Shown piece after piece: positions 1 to 4,771 of a stretch of DNA of 10,124 nt. Below the pieces are notes generated by a model. The model had not been told where the DNA came from. It ran no database searches and saw only the letters and a list, made by a program, of their open reading frames with translations. The DNA comes from Clostridia bacterium (GTDB lineage: Bacteria > Bacillota_A > Clostridia > Christensenellales > Aristaeellaceae). The position numbers and the translations under genes were made by a program. The stretch lies in the NCBI GenBank assembly GCA_017481065.1, contig JAFUPT010000046.1, positions 1-10,124 on the forward strand, in the 5' to 3' direction. Positions within the stretch are counted from its first letter, which is position 1, and each line of letters opens with the position of its first letter.

Positions 1-12
1 CCTGCACCCTGC

Positions 13-31
13 AAGGGGCGAGCCGCCCCTT
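13..31. repeat. short GC-rich hairpin at window start
   Basis: An 8-bp perfect stem (AAGGGGCG at 13-20 pairing with CGCCCCTT at 24-31) with a 3-nt loop. It lies outside any convincing gene and is the first of five hairpins spread over 13-173. It resembles the dispersed GC-rich palindromes common between genes in gut Clostridia. Function is not evident. It may belong to the neighbouring gene beyond the window edge or add to termination of the minus-strand sugar kinase gene. Confidence 0.5.
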
Positions 32-45
32 TACCCGGCAAAAAT

Positions 46-76
46 GCAAATCGCGCCATTCGGCGGCGCGATTTGC
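46..76. repeat. 31-bp inverted-repeat element, copy 1
   Basis: A 12-bp perfect inverted repeat (GCAAATCGCGCC at 46-57, its complement at 65-76) around a 7-nt loop. The complete 31-bp sequence recurs identically and in the same orientation at 4470-4500. In both places it is followed within about 10-13 nt by a second hairpin built on the arm GGCACGC. Read on the minus strand it is followed by ATTTTTG, so it could act as a terminator for the sugar kinase gene. Confidence 0.75.
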
Positions 77-86
77 AGAAATAATT

Positions 87-112
87 AAAGGCACGCGAAT
101 GCGTGCCTTTTT
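87..112. terminator. bidirectional-looking terminator hairpin, copy 1
   Basis: A 10-bp stem, AAAGGCACGC (87-96) with GCGTGCCTTT (101-110), and a GAAT loop. The plus strand continues into T's to 112 and the minus strand into TTTAATTATTT. The symmetric A- and T-flanks suit a bidirectional rho-independent terminator. It would end minus-strand transcription from the sugar kinase and possibly plus-strand transcription entering from the left. A sister copy with a 3-nt loop lies at 4513-4533. Confidence 0.65.
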
Positions 113-121
113 CTGGGGTTT

Positions 122-173
122 CCAAAGGGAATCATTCCCTTTGGTCGGGGGTTTGGGGGCAGACAGCCCCCAA
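122..173. repeat. pair of GC-rich palindromes downstream of the sugar kinase
   Basis: Two adjacent palindromes. The first has 11-bp arms CCAAAGGGAAT (122-132) and ATTCCCTTTGG (134-144) around one base. The second has 8-bp arms TTGGGGGC (153-160) and GCCCCCAA (166-173) with a 5-nt loop. The same two-palindrome design with a GGAATGATTCC core, in the opposite orientation and with different flanking bases, is at 4411-4456, which marks a mobile or dispersed intergenic repeat type. It lies 22 bp past the sugar kinase stop and may help terminate it. Confidence 0.6.
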
Positions 174-195
174 CGTGTTCCGCCGTTCCCCCTCG

Positions 196-1080
196 TCAAC
201 CCAGCGCCTCCAGAACCTCGCTGAGCGTGGGAATCGACGCCGCCGCACCGGGCCGGGTTACGGAGATGGACGAAGCCTTGCTGGCGCGCCGGAGCGCATC
301 CTCGGGAGCAGCGCCCTCCGCCATGGCGGCGAAGAAGAAGCCGGTAAAGGTATCGCCCGCAGCGGTGGTATCCACGGCCTGCACCTTGTAGGCCGCCTGC
401 TTCACCCGGCGCTGGGAATCGGCGTAAACGGAGCCATCGCCGCCGAGGGTGAGCACGATCTTTGCGTGGGGGTAGAGCGCAGTGAGCTTATCGAGGATTT
501 TGTCCGCCTCATTTTCGCCGGAGAGCTCGCCGCCCTCGATTTCGTTGAGGATGAACCAGGAAATCTTCTCCAGCGGCAGCTCCTTCAAGTTATCGGCGAT
601 GGGGGAGGGATTCAGCACCACCTGCATGCCCTTTTCGGCAGCGGCGAGTATGATCTTATCGATCATATTGATCTCGTTCTGCAGCACAAGGAAGTCGCCC
701 GGGCCGAAGGGCTCCAGCGCTTCCGCAATGAAGGCCTCGGAAACCATCTGGTTTGCGCCGCCATAGAGGAAGATGCAGTTGTTGCCCTCGGGCACCACCT
801 GGATCACCGCGTGGCCGCTGGGGCAGTTAAGCGTGCGCACGAAGCGGGTATCCACGCCGTTGGCGGCCAGAAAATCCTTCAGCATCGCGCCGTCCTCGCC
901 GATCAGGCCCGCGTGGTAAACCTCCGCGCCCGCCTTGGCCAGCGCTACGGATTGGTTCAGGCCCTTGCCGCCCACATTGCGGCTGAAGCCGGTGGTGGAC
1001 AGGGTTTCGCCCGCGCGCACGAAATGGGGAATCTGGTATACCAGGTCCAGGTTCAGCGAACCGAAATTCAGTATTTTCAT
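196..1080 (-). CDS. PfkB-family sugar kinase, ribokinase-like
   Basis: A 294-residue cytoplasmic kinase of the ribokinase/PfkB family, which phosphorylates a sugar or related small molecule with ATP. The N-terminal strand carries GSLNLDL (7-13). The substrate-binding signature GGKGLNQS is at 37-44. The second PfkB signature DTTAAGDTF is at 237-245, with D243 as the expected catalytic base and AAGD forming the anion hole. NPSP (157-160), LNE (178-180) and TLGGDGS (211-217) are also where this fold places them. Length is close to the usual 300-310. The ATG is preceded by AAAGGAG (complement at 1089-1095) at 8-nt spacing, and by a good promoter. No sugar transporter or regulator is adjacent, so the substrate (ribose is the best guess from the GGKGxNQ motif) is unproven. 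It is transcribed divergently from the DUF1385 gene and ends in the hairpin cluster at 46-173. Confidence 0.92.
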   Translation of the reverse strand: MKILNFGSLNLDLVYQIPHFVRAGETLSTTGFSRNVGGKGLNQSVALAKAGAEVYHAGLIGEDGAMLKDFLAANGVDTRFVRTLNCPSGHAVIQVVPEGNNCIFLYGGANQMVSEAFIAEALEPFGPGDFLVLQNEINMIDKIILAAAEKGMQVVLNPSPIADNLKELPLEKISWFILNEIEGGELSGENEADKILDKLTALYPHAKIVLTLGGDGSVYADSQRRVKQAAYKVQAVDTTAAGDTFTGFFFAAMAEGAAPEDALRRASKASSISVTRPGAAASIPTLSEVLEALG

Positions 1081-1130
1081 GAAAATTGCTCCTTTCAGCG
1101 GAAAAATTCAAATTCAATTCATATGAGGAT

Positions 1131-1159
1131 ATTATACTCAAAATAACGATTGTGGTCAA
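1131..1159 (-). promoter_or_regulatory. sigma-A-type promoter of the sugar kinase gene
   Basis: On the minus strand, TTGACC (complement at 1154-1159), a 17-bp spacer and TATAAT (complement at 1131-1136) form a near-consensus promoter about 50 bp before the sugar kinase ATG. Its -35 lies only 14 bp from the -35 of the divergent promoter, so both would compete for or share any regulator. I see no convincing long operator palindrome, only the 6-bp CAATTG at 1157-1162. Confidence 0.75.
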
Positions 1160-1173
1160 TTGGATTGTGATGT

Positions 1174-1201
1174 TTGACAAGCCATACAAAAGGTGTATAA
1201 T
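1174..1201 (+). promoter_or_regulatory. consensus sigma-A-type promoter of the DUF1385 gene
   Basis: TTGACA (1174-1179), a 16-bp spacer and TATAAT (1196-1201). Both hexamers are perfect, so expression should be strong and constitutive unless repressed. The -10 is embedded in an 11-bp palindrome GTATAATATAC (1195-1205). The leader (about 60 nt) holds a weak GGGGA/TCCCC hairpin (1227-1241), then a GAGAGGA ribosome binding site just before the ATG at 1269. Confidence 0.8.
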
Positions 1202-1268
1202 ATACTAGTGTAATCAAGCGCAATGAGGGGATATGCTCCCCGTCCACAAATAAAGAGAGGAAATAAAA

Positions 1269-2249
1269 ATGGCAAAGAAAACCAGCATCGGCGGACAGGC
1301 GCTGCTCGAAGGCATCATGATGCGCGGTCCGGAGAAGACCGCCATGGCCGTGCGCCACACCTCCGGCGAAATGATCATCGAAGAATTCGAAACCAAGGGC
1401 AAGGGCCGCAAGGGCGTCACCACCTGGCCCTTCATCCGCGGCCTGTTCAATATGTATGATTCCCTTACCTTCGGTTATAAATGCCTGATGCGCTCGGCGG
1501 AGCTCTCCGGCCTGGATGAGGAGGAGAAGCAGAAGGAAGAAGAAAAGCGCAAAAAGAAGGGCAAAAAGGCCAATCCCAAGATGGACCAGCTCTTTGAAAA
1601 GGTGCTCATGCCCATCGCCACCGTGCTCGCAGTCGCGCTGGCCTTCGTGCTCTTCTTCTGGCTGCCCACCCAGGTGTTTGAATGGATTGCCGGCGCCACC
1701 TCCATCTCCCGGATGGTGCTGCCGGATGGTTCCCATCCCTATACCTATTACCTGATCAAGGCCGCCATCGCGGGCGTGCTGCGCATCATCATCTTCATCG
1801 GTTATGTGTGGGCCACCAGCCTGATGAAGGATATCCGCCGCACCTACATGTACCACGGCGCCGAGCACAAAACCATCTTCTGCTATGAAGCCGGGCTCCC
1901 CCTCACCGTGGAAAATGTGCGCAAGCAGAGCCGCCTCCATCCCCGCTGCGGCACCTCCTTCATGATCCTGGTGCTCATCGTGGGCATCGTGGTGGGCATG
2001 TTCATCCACATCGATAATACCCTGCTCTATACCCTCGTGAAGCTGCTCACCTTCCCCATCGTGATCGGCTGCGGCTATGAGCTGATCAAGCTGGCGGGCC
2101 GCAAGGACAACTGGCTCACCCGCGCCATCTCCGCACCCGGCAAGGCCCTGCAGCGCATCACCACCCGCGAGCCCGATGACGGCATGATCGAATGCGCCAT
2201 TGCCGCCATGGAAAAGGTGATCCCTGCTGATGGCAGCGATGCATGGTAA
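1269..2249 (+). CDS. DUF1385 (YqhQ-like) integral membrane protein
   Basis: A 326-residue membrane protein of the DUF1385 family, represented in Bacillus subtilis by YqhQ; I cannot assign a biochemical role. The family signature IGGQALLEGIMMRGP is at 7-21. Further conserved blocks are YHGAEHKTI (195-203), SRLHPRCGTSF (221-231) and the C-terminal TTREPDDGMIE (298-308). Hydrophobic segments near 113-137, 163-184, 229-248 and 252-273 suggest four membrane spans. A highly charged Lys/Glu stretch (83-104) precedes the first. The gene is full length, with ATG after GAGAGGA at about 7-nt spacing and a perfect promoter upstream. The LTA-synthase-like gene follows after 99 bp on the same strand, suggesting a partly coupled unit and perhaps an envelope role, which is inference only. 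Confidence 0.93.
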   Translation: MAKKTSIGGQALLEGIMMRGPEKTAMAVRHTSGEMIIEEFETKGKGRKGVTTWPFIRGLFNMYDSLTFGYKCLMRSAELSGLDEEEKQKEEEKRKKKGKKANPKMDQLFEKVLMPIATVLAVALAFVLFFWLPTQVFEWIAGATSISRMVLPDGSHPYTYYLIKAAIAGVLRIIIFIGYVWATSLMKDIRRTYMYHGAEHKTIFCYEAGLPLTVENVRKQSRLHPRCGTSFMILVLIVGIVVGMFIHIDNTLLYTLVKLLTFPIVIGCGYELIKLAGRKDNWLTRAISAPGKALQRITTREPDDGMIECAIAAMEKVIPADGSDAW

Positions 2250-2282
2250 AATTCCCGGCAATTTCTCAATAAAATACCTAGG

Positions 2283-2319
2283 ATTTCCGCGAACTGCCCG
2301 GGTGGCAGTGCGCGGAAAT
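2283..2319 (+). promoter_or_regulatory. long stem-loop between DUF1385 and the LTA-synthase-like gene
   Basis: An outer 9-bp stem (ATTTCCGCG 2283-2291 with CGCGGAAAT 2311-2319), one A/G mismatch, then an inner 6-bp stem (ACTGCC 2293-2298 with GGCAGT 2304-2309) and a 5-nt loop. Only a short interrupted T run follows (GTCTTTGTG), so it is a poor rho-independent terminator. It may be an attenuator, a processing or mRNA-stability element, or a partial terminator tuning expression of the gene at 2349. No separate promoter for that gene is obvious in the gap. Confidence 0.6.
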
Positions 2320-2348
2320 GTCTTTGTGTCACAACCGGAGGAAAAAAT

Positions 2349-4397
2349 ATGAAAAAGGAAAAAAAGGCCCAGGACGTGAAGAAGCGCCGCCCGGTGAAGT
2401 ATGACCGCCGGCCCGCATGGAAGCGCATACTGGAGCTGATGCTCATGGCGCTGGTCGTCACCCTCATCGTGGAGGGCTTCAACCAGGGAACCCCCGCCCG
2501 CATGCTCCGCTACCTCACCCAGCGCACCATGTATTTCGGCCTGAACTGGCTGATGATCCTCACCACCCTCAGCATTACCGAGCTGGTGAAGCATCGCCGC
2601 GCCCTCAGCTGGACCATGTCCGTGCTCTGGTGCGTGCTGGGCTTCGCCAATTACATGATCTGCCGGAACCGCACCCAGCCGATGGTGAGCGGCGATCTGA
2701 TCATCACCCGGGAAATCTTCGGCATGATCACCATCTATTTCAGCTGGCTGGAGATCATCCTCATGTTTGCCGCCATCGTGGCGGTGCTCTTCGGCATCAT
2801 CTTCCTTTTCTCCCGCACGGCGCGGGCGCGGCGGGTGAACTATGCCTTCGGCCTGGGTAGCGTGGTATTCATGGTCTGCCTAACCATCTGCTTGAATACC
2901 CTCTGCGTCTCCTTCGGCCTGATTCCCGAAACCTTCGGCGATCGTGTGAACGCCTACCGGGATTATGGCTTTGCCACCTGCTTCACCTTCAAATTTGGCT
3001 CCCACGGTATCAGCAAGCCGGACGAATATTCCAGCGAGGCTGTAGAGGAAATCATGGATGAAATCGAGGCCCCGGCAGCCACCGATGCGCCTGCAGCCGC
3101 CCGCTTCAGCGCGGAGGACCACCTGGACCAGCCCAACATCGTCTTCGTCCAGCTGGAATCCTTCTTCGATGTGGATACCGTGATCGGTGCAGAATTCTCT
3201 GAGGATCCCACCCCGGTATTCCATGAACTGATCAAAAACTGGCCCTCTGCCGAACTCTATGTGCCCACCATCGGCGGCGGCACCGCGAATGTGGAGTTCG
3301 AGGTTATGTCCGGCATGAACATGGATTTCTTCGGCGCGGGCGAAGCTCCCTACAACACCATCATTCAGGAAGTTACCTGCGAAACCATCGCCAATACCCT
3401 GCGGGAGCGCGGCTACTATTCCACCGCCTTCCACAACAACACCGGCTTCTTCTTCAGCCGCAACGAGGTCTATGCCAACCTCGGCTATGATCGCTTCGTG
3501 CCGCTGGAATATATGCTCTATCCCGAGTACAATGAAGTTGGCTGGGCACATGATACCATCCTCACCGATGAAATCCTGCGGGTGATGCAGGGCAGCGCCG
3601 AGCGCGACCTCGTGTTTGCCATCTCCGTGGAGGCCCACGGCAAGTATGCCGAAACCTATGTGCCGGAGGAGGGAGATATCGAAATCCTGGCCCTGCCGGA
3701 GGAAGCCTACCTCGCCCCCTTCCAGAACTATATCAATGTTCTGCCCGATGTGGATAAGTTCATTGGCGAGCTGCTCTCCACGCTGGAAAGCTATGATGAA
3801 CCCACTGTGGTCATCCTCTACGGCGATCATCTGCCCGCCCTCGGCCTCGATTCCGAAATGCTCACCACCGGCGATCTCTACGCCAGCCGCTATGTCATCT
3901 GGAACAATTATGGCGCGGATTTCACTGCCCATGATATGGAGGCATATCGCCTGTCCGCCGATCTGCTCAGCCAGCTGGGCGTCTCCGGCGGCGTGATGAC
4001 CAAGTTCCACCAGTCCTATCCCATCGATGAATCCGGCGCGGAGTACCTCGAAAAGCTCCAGACTTTGGAGTATGACCTGCTCTACGGCGAGCAGGAGGCA
4101 TACGGCGAATCCGGCGCCTACCAGCCCACCAACATCGTCTACGGCGCCGATCCCATCGTCATCGATTCCGTCGAGCGCAAGTATGGCCGCCTGCTGGTCA
4201 CTGGCGATAACTTTACCGAGTTCAGCCGCATCGTCTCCGGTGAAAATGTGCTGGAAACCATCTTCATCGATAAAAATACCCTCGCCGCCGCCCTTAGCGA
4301 GGAAAATACCAAGCTCCTCGGCCCCTCCATCGCCGTCGCCCAGATCAACAACGACGGCAAGGAGCTGGGCAGAACGGGGGAATACACGATTGAGTGA
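2349..4397 (+). CDS. LTA-synthase-family membrane sulfatase/phosphoglycerol transferase
   Basis: A 682-residue enzyme of the LtaS/sulfatase superfamily. Family members move glycerol-phosphate, or a similar head group, from a lipid onto a cell-surface polymer on the outer face of the membrane. A basic N-terminus is followed by five hydrophobic segments (about 27-45, 59-79, 86-105, 131-155, 164-190), then an extracellular catalytic domain (about 262-560). Expected active-site elements are present: E270 in QLESFFD (metal), T312 in GGGTANVEFE (nucleophile), H430 in SVEAHGKY, and YGDH at 491-494 (metal). Residues about 595-682 form an extra beta-rich tail (LLVTGDNFTEFSRIVSG, then a strand-rich end) resembling an IPT/TIG-like fold. 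ATG follows GGAGGA at good spacing. The exact polymer is unknown; lipoteichoic acid is only the family prototype. It ends just before a dense terminator/repeat cluster. Confidence 0.9.
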   Translation: MKKEKKAQDVKKRRPVKYDRRPAWKRILELMLMALVVTLIVEGFNQGTPARMLRYLTQRTMYFGLNWLMILTTLSITELVKHRRALSWTMSVLWCVLGFANYMICRNRTQPMVSGDLIITREIFGMITIYFSWLEIILMFAAIVAVLFGIIFLFSRTARARRVNYAFGLGSVVFMVCLTICLNTLCVSFGLIPETFGDRVNAYRDYGFATCFTFKFGSHGISKPDEYSSEAVEEIMDEIEAPAATDAPAAARFSAEDHLDQPNIVFVQLESFFDVDTVIGAEFSEDPTPVFHELIKNWPSAELYVPTIGGGTANVEFEVMSGMNMDFFGAGEAPYNTIIQEVTCETIANTLRERGYYSTAFHNNTGFFFSRNEVYANLGYDRFVPLEYMLYPEYNEVGWAHDTILTDEILRVMQGSAERDLVFAISVEAHGKYAETYVPEEGDIEILALPEEAYLAPFQNYINVLPDVDKFIGELLSTLESYDEPTVVILYGDHLPALGLDSEMLTTGDLYASRYVIWNNYGADFTAHDMEAYRLSADLLSQLGVSGGVMTKFHQSYPIDESGAEYLEKLQTLEYDLLYGEQEAYGESGAYQPTNIVYGADPIVIDSVERKYGRLLVTGDNFTEFSRIVSGENVLETIFIDKNTLAAALSEENTKLLGPSIAVAQINNDGKELGRTGEYTIE

Positions 4398-4410
4398 CGC
4401 TTAGGGGACG

Positions 4411-4456
4411 CTGGGGCGCTGCCCCAGACCCCGCCAGGGGGAATGATTCCCCCTGG
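4411..4456 (+). repeat. pair of GC-rich palindromes after the LTA-synthase-like gene
   Basis: The first hairpin is CTGGGGC (4411-4417) with GCCCCAG (4421-4427) and a GCT loop. The second is a palindrome with 11-bp arms, CCAGGGGGAAT (4434-4444) and ATTCCCCCTGG (4446-4456), around one base. It begins 13 bp past the stop codon. This is the same design as 122-173 in reverse orientation, with the GGAATGATTCC core retained and the outer bases replaced in compensating pairs, which suggests selection on structure or a family of related elements. Confidence 0.65.
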
Positions 4457-4469
4457 ACCCCTCTCAAAA

Positions 4470-4500
4470 GCAAATCGCGCCATTCGGCGGCGCGATTTGC
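4470..4500. repeat. 31-bp inverted-repeat element, copy 2
   Basis: Identical over all 31 bp, and in the same orientation, to 46-76: 12-bp arms (4470-4481 and 4489-4500) around a 7-nt loop. It is preceded by CTCAAAA and followed 12 nt later by the GGCACGC hairpin. Sequence identity including the loop, about 4.4 kb from the other copy, points to recent duplication, gene conversion or a dispersed element rather than to convergent terminators. Confidence 0.75.
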
Positions 4501-4512
4501 AAGAGGTATTAA

Positions 4513-4542
4513 AAGGCACGCTTTGCGTGCCTTAACTTTTTT
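4513..4542 (+). terminator. rho-independent terminator of the LTA-synthase-like transcript
   Basis: A 9-bp stem AAGGCACGC (4513-4521) with GCGTGCCTT (4525-4533), a 3-nt loop, AAC and then a run of six T's (4537-4542). It is preceded by A's. It is the sister of 87-112 and lies 116 bp past the LTA-synthase-like stop, the only plus-strand gene that could feed it. Confidence 0.75.
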
Positions 4543-4555
4543 AATCAGGAACAAT

Positions 4556-4592
4556 GCCTTCCCCTTGAGGGGAAGCTGGCCCGCGCAGCGGG
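4556..4592. repeat. fragment of a dispersed palindromic repeat
   Basis: Two consecutive hairpins: CTTCCCC (4558-4564) with GGGGAAG (4569-4575) around TTGA, and CCCGC (4580-4584) with GCGGG (4588-4592) around GCA. They are followed by GTCGGACGAGATG and, at about 4614-4627, AAAGCCTCCCCTGT. From memory this resembles intergenic repeats that recur widely in gut Clostridia genomes, here apparently incomplete at its right end. No coding capacity is convincing. Confidence 0.5.
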
Positions 4593-4698
4593 TCGGACGA
4601 GATGCCGTGCCCCCAAAGCCTCCCCTGTGACAGCTTTTGTCAAGAGTGTTTTTCAGATTTTGCGTGTTTTATTTTGCAAATAACCCATAAATAGAATG
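4593..4698. other. gene-free spacer, AT-rich in its right half
   Basis: No ORF, RNA gene or promoter is convincing here. A short inverted repeat, TGACA (4628-4632) and TGTCA (near 4638-4642), lies at the left, and T-rich runs fill 4645-4680. The change from GC-rich repeat fragment to AT-rich sequence at about 4640 marks the edge between the left block and the two-component operon. It could be a junction of past insertion, but no target-site duplication or transposase remnant is visible. Confidence 0.4.
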
Positions 4699-4744
4699 AA
4701 CAGCCATGGATTTGACACATTATGTCAGATGCATGGCTGTTTTT
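4699..4744 (+). terminator. terminator hairpin with plus-strand T-tract, between convergent units
   Basis: A 10-bp outer stem, AACAGCCATG (4699-4708) with CATGGCTGTT (4732-4741), plus an inner TGACA/TGTCA stem (4713-4717 with 4723-4727). On the plus strand it is followed by T's at 4740-4744. On the minus strand it is followed by TTCATTCTATTTATG, a weaker tract. It lies 30 bp past the kinase stop, so it probably ends that operon as well, but the better signal points the other way. Confidence 0.7.
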
Positions 4745-4771
4745 ATGTTGCAGTATCTTATAATTTCTTCA

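Noticed and set aside
103..1146. A 347-codon plus-strand frame opposite the sugar kinase
   Set aside because: It begins inside a terminator hairpin and is antisense to a well-supported ribokinase-like protein.
1119..2594. A 491-codon open frame on the minus strand across the DUF1385 gene
   Set aside because: His/Gly/Ala-rich translation with no domain. It lies antisense to a clear DUF1385 protein with promoter and ribosome binding site, and arises from C-ending codon bias.
2880..4010. A 376-codon minus-strand frame inside the LTA-synthase-like gene
   Set aside because: The opposite frame holds all sulfatase active-site motifs. This one is a low-complexity shadow without a ribosome binding site.
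4593..4698. Insertion sequence end or transposase remnant
   Set aside because: Only a short inverted repeat and AT-rich sequence are present. No terminal inverted repeat pair, target duplication or transposase coding remains.
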